Positions 52,009-60,732 of a stretch of DNA of 64,000 bases are shown here, in pieces. A program made the position numbers and the translations under genes. Numbering within the stretch: the first letter of the stretch is position 1; each line of letters begins with the position of its first letter. Below the pieces are notes generated by a model. That model was not told the origin of the DNA, searched no databases, and saw only the letters and a program-made list of their open reading frames with translations. Where the stretch lies: positions 1 through 64,000 of the forward strand of contig JAFUTW010000013.1 in the NCBI GenBank assembly GCA_017484085.1, in the 5' to 3' direction. This stretch comes from Clostridia bacterium (GTDB lineage: Bacteria > Bacillota > Clostridia > Christensenellales > Aristaeellaceae).

Positions 52009-53232
52009 TCAGCCGATCACCGCGCGGTGGAAGACCTTTTTGCCCTTGCGGATCTTGACGCCGCCCGCGAGCCGCTCGCAGCTCACGATCTCGTCGATCG
52101 ACTCCACCTTGGCGCCGTCCACCGTGACGCCGCCCTGCTGGATGAGCCGGCGGATCTCTCCCTTGCTCTTGCCCAGGCCGCAGGCGATCATGAGATCGAT
52201 GACGGAAAGGCCCTCGGCGGGCACGTCCGCAGCGGAGAGCGTCGTGGTGGGCATGCTGCTGTCGTCGCCCTCGCCCGAGAACAGGGCGCGGCTGGCTTCC
52301 TTCGCCTTGTCGGCTTCCTCCTTGCCGTGCACCAGCGCGGTGAGCTCCCAGGCCAGGATATCCTTCTTCTCGTTGATGCGGCTGTCCTCCCACTTGTCCA
52401 TCTCCGCGATGGTCTCAAGCGGCACGAAGGTCAGCATGCGGATGCACTTCATCACGTCCGCGTCGTCCACGTTGCGCCAGTACTGATAGAACTCGAAGGG
52501 GCTGGTCTTTGCGGGGTCGAGCCACACGGCGCCTTTGGCCGTCTTGCCCATCTTCTTGCCCTCGCTGTTCATCAGCAGGGTGATGGTCATCGCATAGGCG
52601 TCGTCGCCCAGCTTGCGGCGGATGAGCTCCGTTCCGGCCAGCATATTGCTCCACTGGTCGTCGCCGCCGAACTGCATGTTGCAGCCCAGCGTCTCGTGCA
52701 GGTGCAGGAAATCGTAAGCCTGCATGATCATGTAGTTGAACTCGAAGAAGCTGAGGCCGCGCTCCATGCGCTGCTTATAGCACTCGGCGCGCAGCATGTT
52801 GTTGACGGAGAAATGTGCGCCCACCTCACGCAGCAGATCGACGTACTTGAGGTCCAGAAGCCAGTCGCCGTTGTTCACGATGACGGCCTTGTCCTCGCCG
52901 AACTCGATGAAGCGCTCCATCTGCTTCTTGAAGCACTCGCAGTTGTGCCGGATGATATCCGGGGTCATCATGGGGCGCATGTCGGTGCGGCCGCTGGGGT
53001 CGCCCACCATGCCCGTACCGCCGCCCAGCAGGACGATCGGCTTGTTGCCCGCCATCTGCAGGCGCTTCATCAGGCAAAGCGCCATAAAGTGGCCCACGTG
53101 CAGGGAATCGGCCGTCGGGTCGAAACCGATGTAGAAGCGCGCACCGCCGTTGTTGATGAGCTCGCGGATCTCCTTCTCATCCGTCACCTGCGCGATGAGC
53201 CCGCGCGCCTGCAGTTCCTCGTAGATTTGCAT
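52009..53232 (-). CDS. tyrS: Tyrosyl-tRNA synthetase
   Basis: 407 residues. Charges tRNA(Tyr). HIGH-type signature DSLHVGHFMALCLMKRL, tyrosine-site sequence FIGFDPTADS-like (YIGFDPTADSLHVGH), KMSKS-type loop KKMGKTAKGAVWLDP, and a C-terminal S4 RNA-binding domain (GEIRRLIQQGGVTVDGAKVE). The start ATG 53232 (MQIYEELQARG) has AGAGAGG nine bases upstream; ATG 53241 is too close to that site. The remaining upstream in-frame codons to 53463 lie inside the T-box leader. Regulated by uncharged tRNA(Tyr). Confidence 0.96.
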   Translation of the reverse strand: MQIYEELQARGLIAQVTDEKEIRELINNGGARFYIGFDPTADSLHVGHFMALCLMKRLQMAGNKPIVLLGGGTGMVGDPSGRTDMRPMMTPDIIRHNCECFKKQMERFIEFGEDKAVIVNNGDWLLDLKYVDLLREVGAHFSVNNMLRAECYKQRMERGLSFFEFNYMIMQAYDFLHLHETLGCNMQFGGDDQWSNMLAGTELIRRKLGDDAYAMTITLLMNSEGKKMGKTAKGAVWLDPAKTSPFEFYQYWRNVDDADVMKCIRMLTFVPLETIAEMDKWEDSRINEKKDILAWELTALVHGKEEADKAKEASRALFSGEGDDSSMPTTTLSAADVPAEGLSVIDLMIACGLGKSKGEIRRLIQQGGVTVDGAKVESIDEIVSCERLAGGVKIRKGKKVFHRAVIG

Positions 53233-53269
53233 GTTTCTCATCCTCTCTTTCGTCTTCGGTGATGTCTTG

Positions 53270-53524
53270 CTCTTCCGGGAACGAAAAAGCCCCTCCCCCG
53301 CGCGTGCGGAAGAGGGGACGAGCAGTTCGTGGTACCACCCCGGATTCGGATGCGATGCATCCCTCGTATGCGCTGTAGCGGGCGCGCCCGGCTTCCTTAA
53401 TGGCGAGCGTTGGGGAAGCGGCTCGGGAGGGTAATTCGATCCGCCCCTGCCGCAGCCTCGCACCGGCCGGCTGCTCTCTTTCGTCGAACGGGGGATCTAC
53501 ATGGGTCTCCGTCATTGCCTTGCA
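53270..53524 (-). promoter_or_regulatory. Tyrosine T-box riboswitch leader
   Basis: Minus strand. From about 53524 the stem I region contains AAAGAGAGCAGCC and CCGGTGCGAGGCTG (AG-bulge/GNTG-like elements). On its 3' side GAATTACCC carries the specifier UAC (53433-53431), a tyrosine codon. The T-box core GGGTGGTACCACG lies at 53340-53328, with UGGU for the acceptor end UCCA-type contact. The intrinsic terminator pairs CCCCTCTTCCGC with GCGGGGGAGGGG before TTTTTCG (53322-53284). Uncharged tRNA(Tyr) would stabilise the antiterminator. Confidence 0.92.
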
Positions 53525-53530
53525 GGGCGG

Positions 53531-53560
53531 ATTATAGCACAGCGGGCGGGAAGGGCGCAA
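53531..53560 (-). promoter_or_regulatory. Promoter of tyrS
   Basis: Minus-strand TTGCGC (53560-53555), 18 bases, TATAAT (53536-53531) preceded by TGC (extended -10). Transcription near 53524. Confidence 0.75.
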
Positions 53561-53586
53561 GCCTTTTCTCTGCCGCCGCAGTTCTG

Positions 53587-54213
53587 TCACCCTTTCCTGC
53601 CATAGCGCAGCGGCTGCGCGACCGTCCGGTTGAAAAAGGCGACGAGCGGCCCCATGAAGAAGGCCGTGATGATCGTGCCGATGCCCACATAGCCCGCCCT
53701 GGCGCCCAGCAGCCAGCCGCACGCGACGCAGAAGAGGTCCGTCAGCACGCGGATGTACTTGAAAGGCACGCGTTTCTGCCGCTCCGACAGCGTCAGCGCC
53801 ACAGCATCGTACGTGCTGACGCCGAGGTCCGCCGTAAAGTACAGCGCAGAACCAAGGCAGAGGATGACGAGGGCCAGCGCCATCAGCCCGCCGCGCACGA
53901 GCGGCGCGGGATCGGGGAAGAACTGCGCCGTCCCCCGGCGCGCCCACTCCAGGATATAGCCCACGCCGAAGAGGTTGATCACAGTGCCCAGGCCGATCAT
54001 GCGCCGGTTCCAGAAGAAGATCACCGCCAGCATGACGGCGTTCAGCACCACGTAAAACGTACCGTAGTCCAGCGGCGTCAGCCCCCAGACGCCCCGTGAG
54101 AACACCTGAAAGGGATCGATGCCCAGGCTGAGATGCGTCATCATCCCCGCGCCGACCGCGCCGAAGGACACGCCGCCTGCCGTCATGAGGATACGTCTTG
54201 TTTTTTCGCTCAT
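53587..54213 (-). CDS. YczE/YitT-like (DUF6198) membrane protein
   Basis: 208 residues, five membrane segments. Family-like features are MTAGGVSFGAVGAGMMTHLS at the N-terminus, LGIDPFQVFSRGVWGLTPLD, and the related second copy LGVSTYDAVALTLSERQ. Start ATG 54213 has GAGGTG five bases upstream and lies 7 bases after the preceding stop, so it is the last gene of the rplS-side operon. Function unknown; relatives are called YczE, YyaS or YitT family. Confidence 0.82.
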   Translation of the reverse strand: MSEKTRRILMTAGGVSFGAVGAGMMTHLSLGIDPFQVFSRGVWGLTPLDYGTFYVVLNAVMLAVIFFWNRRMIGLGTVINLFGVGYILEWARRGTAQFFPDPAPLVRGGLMALALVILCLGSALYFTADLGVSTYDAVALTLSERQKRVPFKYIRVLTDLFCVACGWLLGARAGYVGIGTIITAFFMGPLVAFFNRTVAQPLRYGRKG

Positions 54214-54220
54214 AAGCACC

Positions 54221-57200
54221 TCAATACCACATCCAGCCGGGGAACCAGTTCATGGCGTCGCACCAGCTTCTTATAACCTCGTGCCCGGAGGCCAGCGGAT
54301 AGAACCCGATGAACAGGACAAGCGCGGCGAGGCACAGCACCGCGGCAGCGGCACGCGCAGCCCGGGGCGACGCTGCCTCCGTCTTTTTCAGCAGCCAGGC
54401 CGTGGCCAGGATGATGAAGGGGACGCTGGCAAAGTAATGGTAGATGAACGTGAGCCGCGAAACCAGCACCCAGGGCAGATACGCCGAGAGGAAGCCGACG
54501 GCAATGACGGTCAGCGCCGGCGCGTCGTCACTTTCACCTCTCCCGCCGTGCAGCGCGGGCAGCACGCTGAAGCGGGCCCAGGCGACGAGCGTCATGAGGA
54601 TGGCCGCAAGGCCCGTCCACCAGACGGCAGGGTTGCCGAAGGACAGGATGGAGCTGGCCATGCCCGGCGCGGCATAATCCGCGTTGTAGTACCACATGGG
54701 CTTGCCGATGATGGGCCACTCGTACCACGGGGAAGCAAAATAGTGCGTGGCCACCAGGTTCTTGTGGTAGTCAAACATCAGCACCTGCGCGTCCCAGATG
54801 CGGCGGAAGGTGCGGAGGTTCCAGCGCACTTCCCCGAAGTGGGCGAGGTACGGAATGTAGCTCGCGCAGTAAATGGCGACCGGGATGATGACAAAGAAGA
54901 CCACACAGCAGCCGAGGGTGATGAGCGCCCGCTTGGGGAAACGCTGTGCCGCGCGGGAGAGTGCCTCATCCTCCGCGGCATGCGCCGCCGCGTACCGGTA
55001 AACCGTCACCTGGCGGGCAAGGCCCGCGAAGAAGAGCAGCGCCAGCCCGACGGCGCCGTAACACCCGATCCACTTGGAGGCGATGGCGCACCCCATGAAG
55101 ATGCCGGAGAACAGCAATTCCACCAAGGTCCCCGCAAACTTCTCCCCAAAGAGGCCCCTGCGGCGCCACCTGGCCATGAACAGGAACATCAGCATCATGA
55201 ACAGCACGGGGAAGCTGTCGATGGTTGCGATCCTCGTCTGCGTGAAGTGCATGCAGTCGCAGGCGAGCAGGAAGGCCGAAAGGAAGGCCCAGCGCTGACG
55301 GCCCAGCAGCTCAAGCGCCAGCAGCCAGATCACCGGGATCATGAGGATGCCCGCCACGCAGCCGGCCAGACGCCAGGCAAACGGCGTCATGCCGAAGAGG
55401 CGGATGCACAGGGCCATCAGGTCCTTGCCCAGCGGCGGGTGCGTCGTCTCATACGTGGACAGCGCGTGCGCGTGCTCGTAGCCCGTGCGCCCGTGGTAGA
55501 TCTCGTCGAAGTACATGCTGTTCTGGTACGAAGGCTTCTGCGGCACCGCGTCCTGCTCGTCCACCAGGGTCTGCGGATCGTCCGCGCGCCCTTCCAGCGC
55601 ACCGGTGGCGGAAACCGCCTTCAAGGGATACGGCGTGCCCGCTTCATCCACGGCAGCGACCTCCCAGAGCGCGGATCCGGCCCCCTCGAAGGTCAGCCGG
55701 ATATAGCGGCCCGACAGGGGGAGCATGGCACCCGTCGCGCCCGTTGCCGTATCGTCGTCCTCGTCCATCACGGGCCGCCGCAGCGCCTGCCACTTGAAGC
55801 AGGTTCCCCGGTCAAAGAAGGCGCGCACCGGCTCGCTCCAGCTGAGCCCGTCATGGCTCGTCTCCACATCGAACTGCGTATCGGAGATGCCGCCGTAGTA
55901 GTAGAAGCGGAAGCCTTCGCGCTCCTCCCCCAGATCCAGCAGCACCGTCTCGTCCGCAGCGGAGGAAATATAGCCCGTCTGCGGAGCTTTCGTGTCCCCC
56001 AGGTCGTAAAGCGCGACAGAGGCGTAAAGGGCGGTCAGCGCCGCGAGCGCGGCAAGGCCGGCGGGCGTCACTTTGGCCCGCCTGCCCTCCCCGCCCAGCG
56101 CGATGCGGTGCAGCCGCTCCTCCCCGGCCGGATCGGCAGCCGAAGCCGGGTCCGCAGCCTGATTGTCCGCTTTCAGGGCTATGCGCAGCGCAGGCTTGTT
56201 CCTAAAATAAAGGTCCGCACAGGCAGCGCAGGAAAGCAGCGCCGCTGCCAGCTGCAGGGCGCCCAGGACGTAGCCCAGCCAAAGGTTCGGCGCGATGAGG
56301 TACTCAAAGGCCAGCACGACGCCCACATTGACGGCCGTCGCCGCGGAAGCCAGCGCGAAAGAGGCGTAGAAGCGCACATCCCCCGAACACAGCGCGGCGA
56401 TCAGCAGCAGCGGCAGCGCCGGCACGATGTACCGCTCGTGCATCTTGACCCCGAGGCAGAAGACGAGCTGCAGCGTGAGAGCTGCGGAAGCCCACAGCGC
56501 GCTGCGCCCCCTGCCGCGCCAGAAGACGGCGATGCCCGCTGCAAAGGCCAGCGCCATCAGCGCGCCGCCCAGCTGCCCGTAGGTGACGGAGCCAAAGAGC
56601 GCCGATGCGTTCTCCGTCCAGTTGCCGCCCAGCAGGAACATGAGGTTCCCGGTGCTGAGCGTCGCGTAATCATAGCTGCCCAGCGCGCCGGTATACCGCT
56701 CGATCAGCCAAAGGACCGACGTCTGGCGCACGGAGAACGGGATCACGACGGCCGCCGTGACCAGTATGCCGAAGAGGATCCCCAGGCCGATTTCCCGCAG
56801 CGCGGCGCGCAGGCCGTCCCGCCTCGCATTCCACAGCTCCTTGACGAGCGCTGCGATGCCCAGCGGGGCCAGCAGCCCGGCCTGCGGCTTGGTCAGCACC
56901 GCGAGCGCGAACAGCGGGATCGCCCGCTTCCAGCGCCCCTCTGCCGCCGCAGAGAGCACCATGACCAGCAGCAGCGCCGTCACCGCGTCGATCTGCCCCC
57001 AGCAGCTGCCCGTGACGATAAGCGCGGGGTTGAGGGCAATGAGCATCGCAGCCGCCAGCGCCGGCCGCTCTTCACGGCACTGCCTCAGTACCAGCCGGTA
57101 CACAAGCGCGGCCAGCGCGAGGTCGCAGAAGATGGGCACGAGCTTCAGCATCACCTGGATGCCCATGCCGCCGTACGGCACCTTGAAGAGGTTCGCCAGC

Positions 57201-58126
57201 GCCCCGATGGTTCCCAGGACCAGCATGTACGCCGGCGGATAATCGCAGAAATAGCCTTCCTCGTAAAAGCCTATGGGCCCGGAAGCGGCCATCTTCGCCG
57301 CCCAGGCGGAAAAGCAGCCCATATCCACGCCGTAGCCCCGGATGAGGCACGCCGGGACGATGCGCGCGGCAAACGCCGCAGCCAGCACGGCAAGCAGGAC
57401 GCGCATGCCGCCGCGCGGCTGAGCACGCAGCAGAGCCACGCACAGGATGAGGTAAGCGGCTGCCGCGGCCAGCAGCGCCGGGATAGCGGCTGCCCTGCCG
57501 TCTTTCTCCCCCTCAATCTTTTCGGGCTTCGGCGTCGCAAGGTTCACGTAAGCTGCGCCCACCGGCGCTTCCGCCACTTCCTCCAGAGAGACATCCGTAA
57601 ACCACGCGCGGCCCGTGTTCTCGGAGCCGTATCCGCCCAGGCGGACACAGACGGTCACCTCGTTCATGCCGTCGCCCGTGCGCCCGTAGAGTTCCACCGT
57701 CTCCCACTCGCCAGCGGTATCCCTGAGATCCTCGCTGTTTCCGTATACGCCGAGGAAGGAGACGTTGGCCCCCATTCCCCCGCCGCAGCCTTCGGCGCGG
57801 ACTCTGGCCGAAAGGCGCAGGGTGCTGTTCGGGCGCACCTTCACCGTCTGCTCAAACCGGGCGTCGTTGGGCGCGGCGTTTTCCACCAGCGCGCAGGGTA
57901 CGCCGTCCACCTCCGCCGCCTCCAGGAAGGAAGCGCCGGGCGAGGTGACCCACATCCCCGTCTCCCAGCCGTCGGGCATGCCGCCGGTGACAGCCGTGAA
58001 TCTCCCGTTTCGCAGGAGGTTGCCCTCAAGGGGCGCATCGTCCCCCCCGCGGCCCTTAAAGAGGAACCACAGCCCCGCCAGCAGTGCGAGCAGCGCCGCG
58101 CAGGCGGCGATTATGCGTTTATTCAT
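54221..58126 (-). CDS. Giant double GT-C glycosyltransferase (PMT/GT39-like C-terminal module)
   Basis: 1301 residues in one open frame. Residues 1-25 form a membrane anchor; 30-195 a CBM-like beta-sandwich (NLLRNGRFTAVTGGMPDGWE); 215-640 a first GT-C membrane module (GYGVDMGCFSAWAAKMAASG, DYPPAYMLVLG); about 700-840 a second exposed beta-sandwich of discoidin type (FYYYGGISDTQFDVETSHDG); and 850-1301 a PMT-like module (YFDEIYHGRTGYEHAHALST, THPPLGKDLMALCIRLFGMT, DCMHFTQTRIATIDSFPVLF). The DE after YF in the second module is the metal/catalytic acid pair of protein O-mannosyltransferases. It should transfer sugar from a polyprenyl-phosphate donor to a protein or surface polymer. It lies in an operon with rnhB and yraN. 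Confidence 0.87.
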   Translation of the reverse strand: MNKRIIAACAALLALLAGLWFLFKGRGGDDAPLEGNLLRNGRFTAVTGGMPDGWETGMWVTSPGASFLEAAEVDGVPCALVENAAPNDARFEQTVKVRPNSTLRLSARVRAEGCGGGMGANVSFLGVYGNSEDLRDTAGEWETVELYGRTGDGMNEVTVCVRLGGYGSENTGRAWFTDVSLEEVAEAPVGAAYVNLATPKPEKIEGEKDGRAAAIPALLAAAAAYLILCVALLRAQPRGGMRVLLAVLAAAFAARIVPACLIRGYGVDMGCFSAWAAKMAASGPIGFYEEGYFCDYPPAYMLVLGTIGALANLFKVPYGGMGIQVMLKLVPIFCDLALAALVYRLVLRQCREERPALAAAMLIALNPALIVTGSCWGQIDAVTALLLVMVLSAAAEGRWKRAIPLFALAVLTKPQAGLLAPLGIAALVKELWNARRDGLRAALREIGLGILFGILVTAAVVIPFSVRQTSVLWLIERYTGALGSYDYATLSTGNLMFLLGGNWTENASALFGSVTYGQLGGALMALAFAAGIAVFWRGRGRSALWASAALTLQLVFCLGVKMHERYIVPALPLLLIAALCSGDVRFYASFALASAATAVNVGVVLAFEYLIAPNLWLGYVLGALQLAAALLSCAACADLYFRNKPALRIALKADNQAADPASAADPAGEERLHRIALGGEGRRAKVTPAGLAALAALTALYASVALYDLGDTKAPQTGYISSAADETVLLDLGEEREGFRFYYYGGISDTQFDVETSHDGLSWSEPVRAFFDRGTCFKWQALRRPVMDEDDDTATGATGAMLPLSGRYIRLTFEGAGSALWEVAAVDEAGTPYPLKAVSATGALEGRADDPQTLVDEQDAVPQKPSYQNSMYFDEIYHGRTGYEHAHALSTYETTHPPLGKDLMALCIRLFGMTPFAWRLAGCVAGILMIPVIWLLALELLGRQRWAFLSAFLLACDCMHFTQTRIATIDSFPVLFMMLMFLFMARWRRRGLFGEKFAGTLVELLFSGIFMGCAIASKWIGCYGAVGLALLFFAGLARQVTVYRYAAAHAAEDEALSRAAQRFPKRALITLGCCVVFFVIIPVAIYCASYIPYLAHFGEVRWNLRTFRRIWDAQVLMFDYHKNLVATHYFASPWYEWPIIGKPMWYYNADYAAPGMASSILSFGNPAVWWTGLAAILMTLVAWARFSVLPALHGGRGESDDAPALTVIAVGFLSAYLPWVLVSRLTFIYHYFASVPFIILATAWLLKKTEAASPRAARAAAAVLCLAALVLFIGFYPLASGHEVIRSWCDAMNWFPGWMWY

Positions 58127-58141
58127 CCTGCCGTCTCCATG

Positions 58142-58519
58142 TCAAAAAGCTCTTCCCCGGTAGGGGAAGGCGTCGCGGATATGCGAAAGGTGCCCGTCCT
58201 GGATCTCGATGACGTCGAAGCGCGCCTGCCTGTCCATCATGCCCTTGCGCCGCAGGTACTGCAGCGCGCCCTTGCTGATGCGCTTCTGCTTGGCCAGCGT
58301 CACCGTCTCACGGGCGGCCATGCGCGAATGGTTGCGCACCTTGACCTCCACGAAGACCACGCAGCGCCCATCCAGCGCGATGAGGTCGATCTCCGCCTCG
58401 CAGGCCTTGTAATTGTGCTCCAGGATCTGCCAGCCCAGGCCGGCCAGATACTGCTCCGCGCGCACCTCGCCCATCGCGCCCAGCGCGTGCGGGGTCAGTG
58501 GTTCCCTCGTCTCTGCCAT
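58142..58519 (-). CDS. yraN: UPF0102 (YraN) family endonuclease-like protein
   Basis: 125 residues after selecting ATG 58519 (MAETREPLTPHALG) with GGGAGAGGAC upstream; the longer open frame overlaps rnhB. The restriction-endonuclease-like core is AEIDLIALDGRCVVFVEVKV, giving the D-(x)n-E-x-K metal site, and the family opening is GAMGEVRAEQYLAGLGWQIL. The cellular function is unclear. 23 bases after rnhB and 15 before the GT-C gene, so co-transcribed. Confidence 0.93.
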   Translation of the reverse strand: MAETREPLTPHALGAMGEVRAEQYLAGLGWQILEHNYKACEAEIDLIALDGRCVVFVEVKVRNHSRMAARETVTLAKQKRISKGALQYLRRKGMMDRQARFDVIEIQDGHLSHIRDAFPYRGRAF

Positions 58520-58542
58520 TGTCCTCTCCCGTCGTATACCGG

Positions 58543-59157
58543 TTATACAAAGTGCCCGATAAAGCTCCTGCGGTGCTCCGGGCAGGGACCAAAGCGTTTC
58601 AGCGCAGCGATGTGCTCCGCCGTGCCGTAGCCTTTGTTCCTCGCAAAGCCGTACTCCGGATAGCGCGCGTCCATCTCCCGCAGCAGCCGGTCCCGCGTTA
58701 CCTTGGCCAGGATGGAAGCCGCCGCGATCGAGTAGCATAGCGCGTCGCCGTGCACGATGCCGCGCACCTCGCCTTTTACATCCAGCGCATCCACCGCATC
58801 CACGAGGAACAGGCTGCACGGAGCATCCTCCGCGGCCTCCGCCATGGCCTTTTTGGTCGCCTGCAGGATGTTCAGCCGGTCGATCTCCTCGGCGGAGGCC
58901 AGCGCCACCCGGGCGTATACCGCCGTCTTCAGGATCTCGTCATAAAGCGCCTCCCGGCGCTTTTCCGTCAGCTTCTTGCTGTCATCCACGTACAGCAGCA
59001 GGGGTTCCGGCGGCATCACAACGCAGGCTGCCGCCACCGGGCCGCACAGCGGGCCCCTGCCCGCCTCGTCGATCCCCGCGAAAACGCAGCCTTCGCGCCA
59101 CAGCGCCCTGTCCGTTTCAGTGATCTCCAGGAGGCGCGCCTGCCAGTCCTTTTTCAT
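58543..59157 (-). CDS. rnhB: Ribonuclease HII
   Basis: 204 residues. Removes RNA from RNA-DNA hybrids and single ribonucleotides from DNA. The catalytic motif is AGIDEAGRGPLCGPVAAACV (Asp and Glu of DEAGRG), with the further acidic residues in FLVDAVDALD. ATG 59157 overlaps the rbgA stop by 4 bases. Confidence 0.96.
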   Translation of the reverse strand: MKKDWQARLLEITETDRALWREGCVFAGIDEAGRGPLCGPVAAACVVMPPEPLLLYVDDSKKLTEKRREALYDEILKTAVYARVALASAEEIDRLNILQATKKAMAEAAEDAPCSLFLVDAVDALDVKGEVRGIVHGDALCYSIAAASILAKVTRDRLLREMDARYPEYGFARNKGYGTAEHIAALKRFGPCPEHRRSFIGHFV

Positions 59158-60080
59158 GCGTCCTCCTTGGCGGTCTGCGGCGCGCGCTCCAGCGTCAGCC
59201 GCCCGAGCCGCCCCGCACGGTATTCATCCAGGATGACCGCCGCGCCGCGGGATTCGTCGAGCTCACCGCCTGAAAGGATCCAGCCGCGCCCGCGGCAGGC
59301 CTCGTGCAGCAGCATGAGGCCCTTTGCTTCTCTGTCCTTGATGTGGAAGCGCTCCGCCGCCCTGTCGGGGCACAGGCGCATCAGCTCCTCCAGCAGGGCG
59401 ATGGCCAATTCCTCCGTATCCGTCACCTGGTCGGAGATCGTCCCCGTCCAGCACAGCCGGCGCGCGGCCTGCTGGTCCGCAAGATCGGGCCACAGCAGGC
59501 CCGGCGTGTCCAGCAGCTCCAGCCAGGGGGTGATGCGCACCCACTGATTGCTGCGCGTCACGCCCGGCCTGTCCCCCGTCTTAGCGATGGATGTGCCCTT
59601 GATGCGGTTGACGAAGGTGGATTTGCCCACGTTGGGGATGCCCACGACCAGGATGCGCACCGTTTTGCGCACGCCCTTGGCCGCCATGCGCTCGATTTCC
59701 TCCCGGCAGGCTTCCTGCGCGCGGCTGACGACATCCTTGGCCCGCCCGCGCACGCTGTCAAAGGACAGACAGTCCTCGCCTGCCGCACGGTAGTGCCGCA
59801 GCCATGCCCGCGTCTCGCTTTCCTCCGCCAGGTCGGCTTTCCCCAGCACGAGCAGGCGGCGCTTGCCGGAGAGCAGTCGCTGCAGCGCCGGATTGCGGCT
59901 GGCCTGCGGCACGCGCGCGTCGCACAGCTCCACCGCCAGGTCCACGCGCGAGAGCTGCTCGGCGAGCAGGCGCTGCGCCCTGGCCATATGGCCGGGATAC
60001 CAGTTGATCTTCTTTTCCGGCCCCCGCAGGGCCGTCATTTCTTCGCCCTGCGCATCCGCGGGCTGTCGCTTCGTCCTCAT
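59154..60080 (-). CDS. rbgA: Ribosome biogenesis GTPase RbgA (YlqF)
   Basis: 308 residues. It acts late in 50S assembly. The GTPase motifs are circularly permuted, the mark of the family: G4 GKADLAEE precedes G1 GIPNVGKSTFVN, then G2/G3 TGDRPGVTRSNQWV and LLDTPGLLWPDL. NWYPGHMARAQRLL near the start is the conserved opening. ATG 60080 has GCGAGGACAC upstream; the longer frame to 60143 lies in the rplS terminator. Conserved rplS-rbgA-rnhB order. Confidence 0.95.
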   Translation of the reverse strand: MRTKRQPADAQGEEMTALRGPEKKINWYPGHMARAQRLLAEQLSRVDLAVELCDARVPQASRNPALQRLLSGKRRLLVLGKADLAEESETRAWLRHYRAAGEDCLSFDSVRGRAKDVVSRAQEACREEIERMAAKGVRKTVRILVVGIPNVGKSTFVNRIKGTSIAKTGDRPGVTRSNQWVRITPWLELLDTPGLLWPDLADQQAARRLCWTGTISDQVTDTEELAIALLEELMRLCPDRAAERFHIKDREAKGLMLLHEACRGRGWILSGGELDESRGAAVILDEYRAGRLGRLTLERAPQTAKEDA

Positions 60081-60106
60081 GTGTCCTCGCTTGCAGAAAA
60101 AATATG

Positions 60107-60137
60107 AAAAAAGGCTGTCCGCAGCAGCGGCAGCCTC
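60107..60137 (-). terminator. Terminator or attenuator between rplS and rbgA
   Basis: Minus-strand AGGCTGCCGC, loop TGCT, GCGGACAGCCT, then TTTTTTC. It lies 100 bases after rplS and 27 before rbgA. The region 60138-60236 holds further GC-rich pairing but no gene. Confidence 0.75.
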
Positions 60138-60236
60138 TGACACCGGTCATGATTCCGCAGAAGGGAACCGATGATCCGTCCCCGGAGATTTCGCCCCGGA
60201 AACCGGACAGACTGCTGTGCAGCCTGCCAAAGCCGA

Positions 60237-60578
60237 TTACTTCTCCTTGATCTTCGCGGCCTTGCCGGAAAGATTGCGCAGATAGTACAGCTTTGCACGG
60301 CGAACCTTGCCGCGGCGCAGTACGGTGATCTTGTCCAGACGCGGGGAATGCAGCGGGAAAGTACGCTCCACACCAATGCCGTAGGAAACGCGGCGGAGGG
60401 TGAAGGTCTCACGGATGCTGCCGTTACGGCGTGCGATGCAGACGCCCTCGAAGGCCTGCAGACGCTCGCGCTCGCCTTCCACGACCTTCACCATCACACG
60501 GAGGGTGTCGCCGACGCGGAAGTCAGGGATGTTGGTCTTGAGCTGTTCGCTCTCGATCGCGCGGATAATCTCGCTCAT
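60237..60578 (-). CDS. rplS: 50S ribosomal protein L19
   Basis: 113 residues, normal for L19, at the 30S-50S interface. Family sequence: [60 protein letters not shown] and [23 protein letters not shown] 60578 has GAAAGGAG upstream. trmD, which often precedes rplS, is not here; an AT-rich DUF6020 gene occupies that place and rplS has its own promoter and leader. Confidence 0.97.
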   Translation of the reverse strand: MSEIIRAIESEQLKTNIPDFRVGDTLRVMVKVVEGERERLQAFEGVCIARRNGSIRETFTLRRVSYGIGVERTFPLHSPRLDKITVLRRGKVRRAKLYYLRNLSGKAAKIKEK

Positions 60579-60598
60579 GGGTCTTTTTCTCCTTTCAC

Positions 60599-60638
60599 CG
60601 GACGTTCATGTGCGGCTCCTCCGACAGCGGAACGCCCG
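60599..60638 (-). promoter_or_regulatory. Possible L19 autoregulatory leader
   Basis: In the short rplS leader the minus-strand arms GGGCGTTC and GAACGTCC pair around an inner GC-rich loop of about 20 bases containing CGGAGGAG. Size and place fit the small L19 leader known from Bacillota, in which L19 represses its own synthesis. I cannot confirm the consensus by eye. Confidence 0.45.
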
Positions 60639-60652
60639 TTTCACAAGCAAAG

Positions 60653-60681
60653 ATTATAACATGCATTTTCGTGGATGGCAA
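60653..60681 (-). promoter_or_regulatory. Promoter of rplS
   Basis: Minus-strand TTGCCA (60681-60676), 17 bases, TATAAT (60658-60653). Confidence 0.8.
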
Positions 60682-60732
60682 GGGGTTTCTTCTCCTTACG
60701 TACATTGATTCTTCTGTATATAGATTGACAAA

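Noticed and set aside
54119..58630. A 1503-codon open frame on the plus strand, the longest in the window
   Set aside because: It lies fully opposite the double GT-C gene and others, is rich in Arg/His/Gln/Gly without domains or membrane segments, and crosses several gene borders; it is an antisense shadow of GC-rich coding DNA.
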